NCBI RefSeq assembly: GCF_021283545.2
Contig: NZ_CP128540.1
Location: forward strand, 5,554,501 to 5,618,500
DNA: 64,000 nt
Direction of reading: 5' to 3'
Origin: Pseudomonas alloputida
GTDB lineage: Bacteria; Pseudomonadota; Gammaproteobacteria; Pseudomonadales; Pseudomonadaceae
Part shown: piece after piece, positions 39,313 to 48,799 of the stretch
Position numbering within the stretch: position 1 is the first letter of the stretch
Layout of the letters: each line of letters starts with the position of its first letter
The notes under the pieces: generated by a model
Seen by the model: only the letters and a program-made list of their open reading frames with translations
Told to the model about the DNA's origin: nothing
The model's database searches: none
Position numbers and translations under genes: made by a program

Positions 39313-41706
39313 TTACCAGCTATAACTCACCTTCGCCGTCACCTCCCGCCCCGGGTTGTAGTAATTCGCCGTCCCCGACCCCACCACATGCTGCTCGTCA
39401 AACAGGTTGCTCACATTCAGCGCCAGGTCGGTCCCTTTGGCGATCTTGTAGTTCAGCGCCGCATCAAACAACGTGGTCCCATCGCTCTTCTTGGTATTGG
39501 CAGCATCCATGTAGTACGCCCCCACATACCGCGCGCCCAGGCCGACGCTCACGTCAGTGCCAGGTATGTCGTAGTAGCTCCACAGCGATGCGGTGTGTTT
39601 GGGCGCAGTGGTGAACTCATTACCCTTCAAGGAAGAGCCGTCATACAGCGACCCGCGCAGCACCTCGGACTCCATGTAGGAGTAAGCACCAATCACGCTG
39701 ATGTCTTGCGTGACTTGTGCCTTGGCTTCCAGGTCAAGGCCACGCACGCGTGACTCGCCCACCGTCTGCTGCTCGATGATGCCGCTTGGCAACACCACGG
39801 CAATGGTGACGTTCTCTTGGGTCAGGTCGTAAACAGCGGCGGAGAAGAGTGCGTCCATGCCCATGGGCGAATACTTGATGCCCACTTCGTATTGCTTGCC
39901 GGTCTGCGGGGTAACGCCCACTTGCGGCGGCGAGACGGACTCCACCATGCTCACGTAGGTCGACACTTCATCGTTGACGATATAGGTCAGTGCCGCGCGG
40001 TAGGAGGTTTCGGAGAAGTTGTCCTTTTCCGTCTGCTCGCCACCGATGTATTCCTTGCTCGACAGGTCCATCGAGTCGTTACGCACGCCTGCGGTCGCGA
40101 TGACGCGGTCAAAGAACGACAGGTTCTGCTGCAGGAAAACCGCCTTGGTGGTGGCGTCATTCTTTTTGCGGGTATAGGGCGTGATGCCGCCGGGCACGCC
40201 AGTGAATACCGGGTTGGCGATGTCGATGGAGGGCGCCAGGCTGTAGACCGAGCTCTGTTTGGTCGTCGAGTCGAGGTACTCGACGCCCACCAACGTGCTG
40301 CTGTCGATGTGCTCGAACTGCGCATCGTACTGCAGCATCAAGTTGCCATTGAGCTGGTCGGCATCGCTGTCGGTGCCGAAGACGTAGCGTGGAATGGTGG
40401 TGCCAACACGCGAGGCGTTGTCGCTCAGGTAGACATAGCCGAAGTCATCGGTCAGCTCGCTGTAGCGCAGGTTGCTGCGCAGGGTGAAGCCGTTGTCGAA
40501 GTCGTGGGTAATGTTGCCGCTCAGGCTGGTGCGCTCGACATCGTGGAAGTTGTAGCCGGGCTCGCCGTAGAAGTCGCTGCGGTCGTACCCCTTGTCCAGC
40601 GGGTAGCCACCGCTGTTCGGCGAGCTGTTGGTCTTCAGGTAATCCAGCACCACCGTGGCCGAGGTGAAGTCGGTCGGCGCCCAGGTCAGGCCGCCCATCA
40701 CGAAGCGGTTATCGTCCTGCGAATGGTCGTACTCGCGGTCGCTGTTCTGCATCTTGGCCGTGAAGCGGCCGGCCAGGGTTTGTTCGTCGTTCAGCGCATC
40801 GCCTACATCAATCCCGGTTTCGGCATGGTCATAGGAGCCGTAGGTCACGTAGCCTTGGCCAAACTTCTCGAAGCGCGGTTGCTTGGTCACGAAGTTGACC
40901 GACCCACCCGGGTCTGCCGGGCCGAACAGGGTGGAGTTGGCACCCCGCAGAATTTCGATACGCTCGTAGGCGTAAGGGTCTTCGCGCACACCGCGCATCG
41001 AGCTGAGGGTCAGGCCGTCTCGGTAGGTGGTGGCCTGGAAGCCGCGGATCAGGAAGTAGTCGTTGCGGTCGTCCGAACCGTAGTAGTCGCTGACCACGCC
41101 GGGGGTGTACTGCAGCGCCTCTTCGGTGGTGCTGACGCTGCGCTGCTGCATTTCCTTGTTGGTCACCACCGACACGGACGCGGGCGTGTTGAGGATGCTG
41201 GTCGCCACCTTGCCCCCTACCCACAGCTCCTTGGCAACCACCGAGTTGGCGTCATCGTCGGCGCTGGCCTTGACCTTGGCATTGATGATGACAGGTGCCA
41301 GGCGGTAGTCCTCGGTCACGCCCAGCTCCAGCGGGCCGGCAGGCTTTGGTTGTGGAATCACCAGGTACGCATTGGGGCCCTGCGGCTCAATCTGCAACTC
41401 GGTTCCGCGCAGCAGCGACGACAGTGCCGACCGTGTATCCAGCGCGCCTTGCACCCCGTTGGTATTGCGGTTGGCCACGTTCTGCGCATCGAACGAAAGG
41501 CTGATACCCGCCTCGCGCGCAAAGCGGTCCAGTGCCGGCGCCAGCGGGCCCGCGGGAATGCTCCACTGCTTGAGCGGGTTGTTGTGATCAGCGTTCAAAG
41601 GCTGTGCAAGCGACGGCAGTGCGTAGGTGCTGACTGCCAGGCCCAACAGTGCAGCATGCAGGGCACGACTCAAGGGGTGGCGCTGTGGAACCGGGGTAAA
41701 ACTCAT
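39313..41706 (-). CDS. TonB-dependent siderophore receptor with STN signalling domain
   Basis: A 797-residue outer membrane receptor. The signal peptide ends near LPSLAQ. An STN domain follows (WSIPAGPLAPALDRFAREAGISLSFDAQNV), then a plug (TPASVSVVTNKEMQQRSV) and a 22-strand barrel ending in aromatic VSYSW. The plug/barrel pattern resembles ferrichrome-type receptors (FhuA/FiuA). An STN domain normally signals to a FecR-type anti-sigma factor, but no fecI/fecR pair lies next to it in this window. A Fur-like site precedes the gene. The siderophore is not known. Confidence 0.92.
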   Translation of the reverse strand: MSFTPVPQRHPLSRALHAALLGLAVSTYALPSLAQPLNADHNNPLKQWSIPAGPLAPALDRFAREAGISLSFDAQNVANRNTNGVQGALDTRSALSSLLRGTELQIEPQGPNAYLVIPQPKPAGPLELGVTEDYRLAPVIINAKVKASADDDANSVVAKELWVGGKVATSILNTPASVSVVTNKEMQQRSVSTTEEALQYTPGVVSDYYGSDDRNDYFLIRGFQATTYRDGLTLSSMRGVREDPYAYERIEILRGANSTLFGPADPGGSVNFVTKQPRFEKFGQGYVTYGSYDHAETGIDVGDALNDEQTLAGRFTAKMQNSDREYDHSQDDNRFVMGGLTWAPTDFTSATVVLDYLKTNSSPNSGGYPLDKGYDRSDFYGEPGYNFHDVERTSLSGNITHDFDNGFTLRSNLRYSELTDDFGYVYLSDNASRVGTTIPRYVFGTDSDADQLNGNLMLQYDAQFEHIDSSTLVGVEYLDSTTKQSSVYSLAPSIDIANPVFTGVPGGITPYTRKKNDATTKAVFLQQNLSFFDRVIATAGVRNDSMDLSSKEYIGGEQTEKDNFSETSYRAALTYIVNDEVSTYVSMVESVSPPQVGVTPQTGKQYEVGIKYSPMGMDALFSAAVYDLTQENVTIAVVLPSGIIEQQTVGESRVRGLDLEAKAQVTQDISVIGAYSYMESEVLRGSLYDGSSLKGNEFTTAPKHTASLWSYYDIPGTDVSVGLGARYVGAYYMDAANTKKSDGTTLFDAALNYKIAKGTDLALNVSNLFDEQHVVGSGTANYYNPGREVTAKVSYSW

Positions 41707-41770
41707 TCTCTCGCTCCGTGTCGGGGGTCGGCGGGCTGGCCTGTAATCCGGCCTTCTCTACATGCCGAAC

Positions 41771-41789
41771 GAGAATGAGAAAACACCTC
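41771..41789 (-). promoter_or_regulatory. Possible Fur box upstream of the TonB receptor
   Basis: GAGAATGAGAAAACACCTC matches the 19-bp Fur consensus at 11 positions, mainly in the first half; an AT-rich TCATTTATTTTC follows. It lies about 65-85 bp before the receptor start. Iron regulation of this receptor would be expected. Confidence 0.45.
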
Positions 41790-41863
41790 ATTTATTTTCA
41801 ATGAATTGCGCTAGCGGGGCGGGTACCTGCGAGCACCTGTTAATCCAAACGCTCTCTCAAACC

Positions 41864-41898
41864 AAAAAACAAAGGGCACCCATCCTCGGGCGCCCTTT
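41864..41898 (-). terminator. Terminator of the GabP-type permease gene
   Basis: The stem aaagggcaccc/gggcgcccttt (41871-41881 and 41888-41898, one mismatch) is followed on the minus strand by GTTTTTTGG. It lies between the permease stop and the TonB receptor promoter. Confidence 0.85.
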
Positions 41899-41921
41899 GC
41901 CTTACAGCCAGGTGAACTGAA

Positions 41922-43313
41922 TCACCCCATCGATCGCGCTGCCACCGGTTGCGCATGACCCCTCGACGTCACGATCCCCAGGAAGGAAATCACGATCGCC
42001 AGGCCCAATGTCGAGCTCACTTCCGCCCGATGCTCAGGCGTGTACATCATCACCGCCAGCGCCCCGGCAATGAAGATGATCACCGCCCAGGTCAGGTACG
42101 GGAACAGCCACATGCGGAACTTCAGTTCGGTGTTCTCGCGCTCCAGTCGGCGGCGCATGCGCAGCTGGGAGATGGCGATAACCATGTACACCAACAGGGC
42201 TATGGCGCCAGAGCTGGCCAGCAGGAACTCGAACACGCCCTTCGGTGCAAAGTAGTTGAGGACTGCGATGGCCGCACCGATCAGGGTGCTACCGAACACT
42301 GCAGCACGCGGTACACCGACCTTGGAGGTCTTGTTGAGGAAGGCCGGGGCGTCACCGCGCTTGGCCAGCGAAAACATCATCCGCGAAGCGATGTAGATGG
42401 ACGAGTTCATGCAGCTGGTAACGGCTACCAGCACCACCAGGTCGACCATGAACGCGGCGTTGGGGATGTTCATGATTTCCAGCGCACGCTGGTACGAACC
42501 CACCACCGCCAGCTGCGGGTCGTTCCACGGCACCACCGAAATGATCACGAAGATCGACAGGATGTAGAAGGTGCTGATACGCCAGATCACCGAGCGGGTG
42601 GCCTTGGCGATGTTGCGCGACGGGTCGCTGGACTCGGACGCGGCGATGGTCACTGCCTCGGTGCCGATGAAGCTGAACATCACAGTGATGAACGCACCCA
42701 CCACTGCCGACCAGCCTTTCGGCGCAAAACCGCCGTATTCGGCCATCAGCCCGCTCAGCCCACTGACCTCGCGGTTGGGCAGCCAGTCCATCAGCGCGGC
42801 GAAGCCCAGGCCGATGAAGCCCAGGATGGCGGTGACCTTGAGGATGGCAAACCAGAACTCGAACTCGCCGTACTTGGCCACGCTGAACAGGTTGGTACCG
42901 GCCAGCAGCAACACCGAAGCCAGGGCGAAGATCCAGCTGTCCACCTGCGGGAACCAGGCGTTCAGCACATGCCCGGCGGCCAATGCTTCGATAGGAATGA
43001 CCAGTACCCAGAACCACCAGTACAACCAGCCGATGGTATAGCCGGCCCAGCGGCCAATGGCCTGGTCGGCATAGGTGGAAAACGATCCGGTGTCGGGGTG
43101 CGCCACGGCCATTTCGCCGAGCATGCGCATGACCAGTACCACCAGGGTACCGGCCACGAAATAGGAAATTATGGTTGCTGGGCCGGCTGCCGCGATGGCA
43201 TGGCCAGAGCCGACGAAAAGTCCGGCGCCGATGATGCCGGCGATGGACAGCATCGTTACGTGACGTGGCTTGAAACCTTGTGCAAGGTTGCCATCAGATC
43301 CCACGGTGTTCAT
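41922..43313 (-). CDS. gabP: Amino acid permease of the APC family, GabP-like
   Basis: A 463-residue transporter with 12 membrane segments. The N-terminal signature is HVTMLSIAGIIGAGLFVGSGHAI, and the loop SFIGTEAVTIAASESSDPSRNI is typical of APC amino acid transporters (GABA, proline, aromatic amino acid branch). Sequence and length are closest to GabP, the GABA permease. The ATG at 43311-43313 follows AGAGAA and fits the family start; longer in-frame extensions are unlikely. It is not next to gabT or gabD here, so substrate specificity is inferred. Confidence 0.82.
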   Translation of the reverse strand: MNTVGSDGNLAQGFKPRHVTMLSIAGIIGAGLFVGSGHAIAAAGPATIISYFVAGTLVVLVMRMLGEMAVAHPDTGSFSTYADQAIGRWAGYTIGWLYWWFWVLVIPIEALAAGHVLNAWFPQVDSWIFALASVLLLAGTNLFSVAKYGEFEFWFAILKVTAILGFIGLGFAALMDWLPNREVSGLSGLMAEYGGFAPKGWSAVVGAFITVMFSFIGTEAVTIAASESSDPSRNIAKATRSVIWRISTFYILSIFVIISVVPWNDPQLAVVGSYQRALEIMNIPNAAFMVDLVVLVAVTSCMNSSIYIASRMMFSLAKRGDAPAFLNKTSKVGVPRAAVFGSTLIGAAIAVLNYFAPKGVFEFLLASSGAIALLVYMVIAISQLRMRRRLERENTELKFRMWLFPYLTWAVIIFIAGALAVMMYTPEHRAEVSSTLGLAIVISFLGIVTSRGHAQPVAARSMG

Positions 43314-43630
43314 TGATGTTGTTCTCTTTTTGCTGACACAAGGAAGGACGGGCAGGCGTAGGCGAAAAATATCTCCTTTGAAATCAATAAGTCGACACGT
43401 TGTTCGCGCGCTGTTGTTGATATTTGGCACGCGTCACAGAGCAAGGTGTCAGTGCGGTTCGGGGTTCATTTAATCCCCGCATGGCTGTGGGGAATTACAC
43501 GAGAACGCCACGGAACTGTTCGATCACGACAGGGCATTTCCATCAACGCCAGATGTCGCGAATGGCATATCCGATCGCGCCACAGGCCCAAATGGAGCTT
43601 TTGTTTTTCATTTGAATGTGTGTTGCCTGT
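43314..43630. other. Upstream region of the GabP-type gene
   Basis: No gene is visible in these 317 bases. The AT-rich part near 43350-43430 (aaaatatctcctttgaaatcaata) may hold the permease promoter on the minus strand. Confidence 0.4.
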
Positions 43631-43867
43631 GCCGGCCCTTTCGCGGGTGAACCCGCTCCTACAAGGGTGCGGGGCGACGGTACCGATTGATGAATGCGGT
43701 AACGGCTGCGACGGTGCCGATTGGTGGATGCGGTGGCGGGTGCGGCGGTGAATGACTGGGGGGATTGGGCGGCAGGGTCGGCCTATTCGCGGGTGAACCC
43801 GCTCCTACGACGGTGCGGGGCGACACCACCGGTTGATGTAGGAGCGGGCTTGCCCGCGAAGAGGCCC
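43631..43867. repeat. Cluster of three REP elements
   Basis: Copies with core gcgggtgaacccgctcctac lie at 43632-43664 and 43779-43809 in one orientation. A third with core tgtaggagcgggcttgcccgc lies at 43837-43867 in the other. The flank ggtgcggggcgac after the first two copies is also repeated, which suggests duplication of REP plus flank. The intervening sequence carries short GGTG(C/G)GG-type repeats. Confidence 0.85.
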
Positions 43868-43873
43868 GCAGCC

Positions 43874-45220
43874 TCAACGCACCAGGCAAGGCCGTTTGTT
43901 ATCGAAGCTCCAACCCGGAATCAGGAACTGCATCGCCACGCTGTCATCCCGCGCACCCAGCCCCATGTTGCGGTAGCACTCATGGGCCTTGGCCAGCTGA
44001 TCTTCATCCAGTTCCACGCCCAAACCCGGCCGCGCCGGCACTCGCACATGCCCGTCGACAATGCGCAGCGGCTCACGGGTCAGGCGCTGGCCATCCTGCC
44101 AGATCCAGTGGGTATCGATCGCAGTGATTTCACCCGGCGCCGCAGCCGCCACCTGGGTGAACATCGCCAGCGAAATGTCGAAGTGGTTATTGGAATGAGA
44201 ACCCCAGGTCAGCCCCCAGTCGTTGCACATCTGCGCCACCCGAACCGAACCCTGCAAGGTCCAGAAGTGAGGGTCGGCCAGCGGAATGTCCACCGACTGT
44301 AACTGAATGGCATGGCCCATCTGTCGCCAGTCGGTAGCGATCATGTTGGTCGCGGTGGGCAGCCCGGTGGCGCGGCGGAACTCGGCCATCACCTCGCGGC
44401 CCGAGTAACCGTTCTCGGCGCCGCAGGGGTCTTCGGCGTAGGCCAGCACATTGTGCTTGTCACGGCACAGGGCGATGGCCTCCTTCAGCGACCACGCGCC
44501 ATTGGGGTCGAGCGTGATGCGCGCTTCGGGGAAGCGTTCGGCCAGCGCTGTCACGGCCTCCATCTCTTCTTCACCACGCAGCACGCCGCCCTTGAGCTTG
44601 AAGTCGCTGAAGCCATAGCGCGCCTTGGCGGCCTCGGCCAGCCGCACCACTGCTTCCGGGGTCAGGGCCTTTTCGTGGCGCAGGCGAAACCAGTCGTCAT
44701 CGCTGTCGGCTTCGTTGCGGTAGGCCAGGTCGGTCTGCTGGCGGTCGCCGATGTAGAACAGATAGCCGAGCATCTTCACCGCATCGCGTTGCTGGCCCTC
44801 GCCCAGCAATGCTGCCATCGGCACATTCAGGTGCTGGCCGAGCAGGTCGAGCAACGCCGACTCGATGGCCGTTACCGCATGTACGGTAATGCGCAGGTCG
44901 AAGGTCTGCAGGCCGCGACCCGCCGAGTCGCGGTTGGCGAAGGTCTGGCGCATGGCATTGAGCACGCGCTGGTAATGGCCGATCGGCTGGCCGACCACCA
45001 GGCTGCGGGCGTCCTCCAGGGTCTGGCGAATCTTCTCGCCGCCGGGCACTTCGCCCAGGCCGGTATTGCCGGCGCTGTCGCGCAGCACCACCACGTTGCG
45101 GGTGAAGAACGGACCATGGGCGCCACTGAGGTTGAGCAGCATGCTGTCATGGCCGGCCACGGGGACCACGCGCAGGTCGGTGACCACCGGGGTGCTGGTG
45201 TGAAGGGTCTGCATATTCAT
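43874..45220 (-). CDS. gudD: Glucarate dehydratase GudD
   Basis: Enolase-superfamily enzyme converting D-glucarate (and L-idarate) to 5-keto-4-deoxyglucarate. The 448-residue protein starts [20 protein letters not shown]. It has the capping domain, the K-x-K motif (DFKLKGG), metal ligands in TLDPNGAW and YAEDPCG, and the His-Asp motif region ([13 protein letters not shown]). It follows a gudP-like transporter by 19 bp in the same direction and is controlled with it. The ATG at 45218-45220 has a weak ribosome binding site. Confidence 0.95.
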   Translation of the reverse strand: MNMQTLHTSTPVVTDLRVVPVAGHDSMLLNLSGAHGPFFTRNVVVLRDSAGNTGLGEVPGGEKIRQTLEDARSLVVGQPIGHYQRVLNAMRQTFANRDSAGRGLQTFDLRITVHAVTAIESALLDLLGQHLNVPMAALLGEGQQRDAVKMLGYLFYIGDRQQTDLAYRNEADSDDDWFRLRHEKALTPEAVVRLAEAAKARYGFSDFKLKGGVLRGEEEMEAVTALAERFPEARITLDPNGAWSLKEAIALCRDKHNVLAYAEDPCGAENGYSGREVMAEFRRATGLPTATNMIATDWRQMGHAIQLQSVDIPLADPHFWTLQGSVRVAQMCNDWGLTWGSHSNNHFDISLAMFTQVAAAAPGEITAIDTHWIWQDGQRLTREPLRIVDGHVRVPARPGLGVELDEDQLAKAHECYRNMGLGARDDSVAMQFLIPGWSFDNKRPCLVR

Positions 45221-45239
45221 AAGGGTTGTCTCGCAGTCA

Positions 45240-46592
45240 TCAGTGGGTCTGGCCCAGGGCCGAAGGGGCCTTGAGGTCATCGGAAGGGGCGCCCTTGGGG
45301 CGAGTGCGTACGAAGAAGATGGCAATCGCCGCCAGCACCGAGGTCACCGCCAGGCCGTACAGCCCGCCCTGGATCGAGCCAGTCTGCTGCTCCAGCAAGC
45401 CGAAGGTGGTGGGGGCAACGAAACCGCCGAGGTTGCCGACCGAGTTGATCAGGGCAATCACCGCCGCAGCGATGCGGGCGTCCAGATAGCCCTGGGGGAT
45501 TGGCCAGAACAGTGACGACGCTGACTTGAAGCCGATCGCGGCGAAGCACACGGCGACGAAGGCAAACACCGGCCCACCCGTGGTGGACATGAACATGCCC
45601 GTGGCAGCGACCAGCAGGGCGCCGGCCACCCAGGCCTGCTGGAACTTCCAGCGAGCGGAACCGGCGGCGAAGGCGTACATGGCCAGGATCGAGATCAGCC
45701 AAGGGATCGAGTTGAAGAAACCGACCTGCATGTCACTGAGGTCGCCCATACGCTTGATGATGCTGGGCAGCCAGAAGGTGGCGGCATAGATGGTCAGCTG
45801 GATGCAGAAGTAGATCAGGCAGAACAGCACGATCTGGCGGTCCTTGAGCAGGTTCCAGGCCGACGGCCTGACCGCGCCGATGGCCTCACGCGCTTGCTGC
45901 TCGCGGTCGATGGTGGCGACCAGCGCGTCCTGCTCGGCCTTACTCAGCCACTTGGCGTCCTGCGGCTTCGAGTCGAGCCAGAAGAACACAAAGAAGCACA
46001 GCGCCACCGAGGCCATGCCTTCAATGAACAGCATCCACTGCCAGCCATGCAGGCCCAGGCCCTGGATCTGCATCAACGCCCCGGCCAGCGGCCCGGAAAT
46101 CAACGAAGCCAGCGCCGAGCCACTGAGGAAGATGGCAATCGCCTTGCCGCGCTCTGCCGCCGGTAGCCAACGGGTGAAATAGTAGATCACGCCAGGAAAG
46201 AAGCCTGCTTCGGCCACCCCGAGCAGAAAACGCAGCACGTAGAACTGGGTTTCGTTCTGCACAAAGGCCATGGCCGTGGCCACCAGCCCCCAGGTGAACA
46301 TGATACGGGTCAGCCACAGCCGGGCACCGACCTTTTGCAGCAGCATGTTCGAAGGTACTTCGAACAGCGCGTAACCGATGAAGAACAGCCCGGCACCGAA
46401 GCCATAGGCCGCAGCGCTGATGCCCAGGTCGCTTTCCAGGTGCGGGCGGACGAAGCCAATGTTGACGCGGTCGAGGTAGTTGACGATGAACATGATGACG
46501 AACAGCGGCAGGACGTGGCGCTTGACCTTGGCCACGGCACTGGCCAACGCGTCGCCTTCATGCCGGGCAGACGGAGCGAGGGTGTCGTTCAC
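45240..46592 (-). CDS. MFS transporter of the ACS family, probable glucarate importer (GudP-like)
   Basis: A 450-residue anion:cation symporter with 12 membrane segments. The N-terminal signature is [19 protein letters not shown], and the conserved loop is [16 protein letters not shown] followed by [20 protein letters not shown]. Several ACS members carry hexuronates or glucarate; adjacency to gudD supports glucarate. The GTG start at 46590-46592 follows GGGAGA at the correct distance; a longer in-frame start at 46607 lacks this. A FadR-type regulator is divergent. Confidence 0.88.
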   Translation of the reverse strand: MNDTLAPSARHEGDALASAVAKVKRHVLPLFVIMFIVNYLDRVNIGFVRPHLESDLGISAAAYGFGAGLFFIGYALFEVPSNMLLQKVGARLWLTRIMFTWGLVATAMAFVQNETQFYVLRFLLGVAEAGFFPGVIYYFTRWLPAAERGKAIAIFLSGSALASLISGPLAGALMQIQGLGLHGWQWMLFIEGMASVALCFFVFFWLDSKPQDAKWLSKAEQDALVATIDREQQAREAIGAVRPSAWNLLKDRQIVLFCLIYFCIQLTIYAATFWLPSIIKRMGDLSDMQVGFFNSIPWLISILAMYAFAAGSARWKFQQAWVAGALLVAATGMFMSTTGGPVFAFVAVCFAAIGFKSASSLFWPIPQGYLDARIAAAVIALINSVGNLGGFVAPTTFGLLEQQTGSIQGGLYGLAVTSVLAAIAIFFVRTRPKGAPSDDLKAPSALGQTH

Positions 46593-46670
46593 TTGCGGAT
46601 CTCCCACTAATTGTTTTTGTGCGGGTCGGGTTGTCTGACATGGCAGTGGGGAGGAGCTTATTCGCAGTGA

Positions 46671-46684
46671 AGTTGTACGACAAG
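46671..46684. promoter_or_regulatory. Operator site 1 of the gud regulator
   Basis: AGTTGTACGACAAG contains TTGTACGACAA, the exact complement of the site at 46818-46828. The pair flanks the divergent promoters of the transporter and regulator genes. Confidence 0.75.
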
Positions 46685-46815
46685 ATCATTAACGTCGGCA
46701 AAATAGCAAAATACAAGCTGTCAAAAAGCTAATTTGATCCGAACGCGCAAAAACAGATCAATTACATGCTGAATTGGATGCGCGAAAAATCGGCAAAAAA
46801 TTTTTCTATCGATTA

Positions 46816-46830
46816 ACTTGTCGTACAAGT
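46816..46830. promoter_or_regulatory. Operator site 2 of the gud regulator
   Basis: ACTTGTCGTACAAGT is a 15-bp palindrome with a 3-base centre, the usual geometry of FadR-family operators (TTGT-N3-ACAA). It lies 21 bp before the regulator ATG, so autoregulation is likely. Confidence 0.8.
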
Positions 46831-46851
46831 AAATCAAGAAGCGGATCACAC

Positions 46852-47553
46852 ATGGAACCCGAACACGCGCGCAAACGCGGCCACAGCCGTGCCCACGACC
46901 TGGTTTCCAGCCTGACCCAGCAGATTTTACTGGGCACCTTCAAACCAGGCGACAAACTGCCTTCGGAAAACACCTTGGTGCGCGAGCACGGGGTCAGCCG
47001 CACGGTGGTTCGCGAAGCCTTGTCGAAGCTGCAGGCCTCTGGGCTGGTGGAGCCGCGCCACGGGATCGGTACGTTCGTGATGGAACGCCAGGCCCAGGCC
47101 GGCCTGCGCGTTGCGGCGGAGAGCGCGGCGAATGTGCGCGATCTGCTGGAGCTGCGTATTGGCCTTGAGGGCCAGGCTGCCGCGCTGGCCGCACTGCGTC
47201 GTGACGAGGGGCATCTGGCGCGCATGCGCCAGGCGCTGGATGACTATCAGGACCTGGCCGCTGCCGGCGACAGCTGCATCGAAGCCGACCGGCGCTTTCA
47301 CCTGCTGATTGCCGAGGCCACCGGCAATCTGTATTTCACCGAGATGCTGCTGCAACTGGGTAACGGCCTGATCCCGCGCAACCGCATGGCCCAGGCCGAG
47401 CGCGCGGGGGCCAAGCTGGCGCGGCAAGCGTACCTGGCCAACCTGGAGCATGAGGCGATCCTCAATGCCATCCGCCGACAAGACCCGGATGCCGCGCGGG
47501 CGGCAGTGTGCCTGCACCTGTCCAACAGCCGAGACCGGCTACTGCCGGACTGA
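46852..47553 (+). CDS. FadR-family (GntR) regulator of glucarate genes
   Basis: A 233-residue regulator. The winged-helix domain is VSSLTQQILLGTFKPGDKLPSEN with VREHGVSRTVVREALSKLQ, and the FCD domain has RRFHLLIAEATGN and LEHEAIL metal-site residues. The ATG at 46852-46854 gives the normal length. It is divergent from the gudP-like gene and has two near-identical operator palindromes in the shared region. The inducer is probably glucarate or a catabolic intermediate. Confidence 0.88.
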   Translation: MEPEHARKRGHSRAHDLVSSLTQQILLGTFKPGDKLPSENTLVREHGVSRTVVREALSKLQASGLVEPRHGIGTFVMERQAQAGLRVAAESAANVRDLLELRIGLEGQAAALAALRRDEGHLARMRQALDDYQDLAAAGDSCIEADRRFHLLIAEATGNLYFTEMLLQLGNGLIPRNRMAQAERAGAKLARQAYLANLEHEAILNAIRRQDPDAARAAVCLHLSNSRDRLLPD

Positions 47554-47624
47554 CTGTCAGGCAGTGTAAGACGAGTATATTGGCGTGCAGGGTGGCCGTT
47601 ACATCCAGCTACCCTGCCCTCACT

Positions 47625-48635
47625 TCACCAGGTCAGGCAGATCTTGCCGAAATGCCGGTTGCTCTCCTGGTAACGGAACGCCTCGACGATCTGTTCCAGT
47701 TCGAAATGCTTGTCCACCACCGGCCGCAGGCCGTTGGCATCGATCGCCCGTACCATCGCCTGCTGCTGCGCTCGGCTGCCAACCAGCACCCCTTGCAGCC
47801 GAATCTGCCGCACCAGCGCCTGCACCAGCGGCAACTGCCCGGCCACCCCGGTAAGGATGCCGATCAGCGAAACATGCCCGCCAATGCGCGCAGCAATCAT
47901 CGACTGCTCCAGCGTCGCCGGGCCGCCCACTTCAATCACATGATCGACACCACGGTTGCCAGTCAGCTCGCGCACCTTCTCACCCCAGGCCGGGGTGCTC
48001 TTGTAGTTGATCAGGTGGTCGGCACCCAGGGCCTTCAGGCGCTCCAGCTTGGCATCGCTGGACGAGGTGGCGATCACGGTCGCGCCCGCCAGCTTGGCGA
48101 ACTGCAGGGCGAAAATCGACACACCGCCGGTACCCTGCACCAGCACCGTGTCGCCGGGCTTGAGGTGATCGTCGCTCATCAGCGCGCGCCAGGCGGTAAG
48201 GCCGGCGGTGGTCAGGGTGGCAGCCTCGGCATGGCTGAAACCCTGGGGTGCCAGGGTGAAGGCGGTGGCGCGGGCAGTCACTTGCTCACGGGCGTAGCCA
48301 TCGATGCCGTCGCCGGGCACCCTGGCGAAGCCCTCGACATTGGCCTGGCCATCGAGCCAGTCGGGGAAGAAGGTGCTGACCACATTGTCGCCGACCTGGA
48401 ACTCAGTGACGCCAGCCCCCACCGCAACCACCTCGCCGGCGCCATCGGCCATTGGGATGCGTCGCTCGCTCGGGCCCCACATGCCGCTGACCACGGCGAA
48501 ATCGTGGTAGTTGAGGGAACTGGCGTGCAGGCGCACGGTAATCTCGCCGGCCTGGGGGGCCTGGGCCTCGCAGGTGCCGACCTCGACCTTGTCGTAGCCG
48601 CCGCCGGGTTGTACGTAGATGGCCTTGCTGCTCAT
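47625..48635 (-). CDS. Medium-chain dehydrogenase/reductase family NAD(P)-dependent oxidoreductase
   Basis: A 336-residue cytoplasmic enzyme with an N-terminal GroES-like fold and a C-terminal Rossmann domain (DTVLVQGTGGVSIFALQFAKLAGATVI, about residues 160-186). It has no Cys/His catalytic zinc set (ASSLNYHDFAVVSG at the usual Cys position), so it belongs to the quinone-reductase-like, non-zinc MDR branch even where annotated as alcohol dehydrogenase. Substrate unknown. It stands alone between the gud regulator and a REP pair. Confidence 0.85.
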   Translation of the reverse strand: MSSKAIYVQPGGGYDKVEVGTCEAQAPQAGEITVRLHASSLNYHDFAVVSGMWGPSERRIPMADGAGEVVAVGAGVTEFQVGDNVVSTFFPDWLDGQANVEGFARVPGDGIDGYAREQVTARATAFTLAPQGFSHAEAATLTTAGLTAWRALMSDDHLKPGDTVLVQGTGGVSIFALQFAKLAGATVIATSSSDAKLERLKALGADHLINYKSTPAWGEKVRELTGNRGVDHVIEVGGPATLEQSMIAARIGGHVSLIGILTGVAGQLPLVQALVRQIRLQGVLVGSRAQQQAMVRAIDANGLRPVVDKHFELEQIVEAFRYQESNRHFGKICLTW

Positions 48636-48684
48636 GGGTGGGTCTCCGTATCAGAGCAAAGAATGGGGTTGAGCATAGACAGAT

Positions 48685-48780
48685 CCGGCCCTTTCGCGGG
48701 CACGCCCGCCCCCACAGGGGCACCACAGGCCCCGAGACGTGCGCAATACCTGTGGAAGCGGGCATGCCCGCGAAGAGGCC
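48685..48780. repeat. Inverted pair of REP elements
   Basis: Copies with core cgcgggcacgcccgcc (48685-48718) and gcgggcatgcccgcgaag (48749-48780) face each other. They lie between the MDR gene and the HAD gene. Confidence 0.85.
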
Positions 48781-48799
48781 CGCATTGCCAACACACGCG

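Noticed and set aside
39817..41778. 653-codon plus-strand frame over the TonB receptor
   Set aside because: The receptor on the opposite strand has a signal peptide, plug and barrel. The plus frame is a shadow with no domain.
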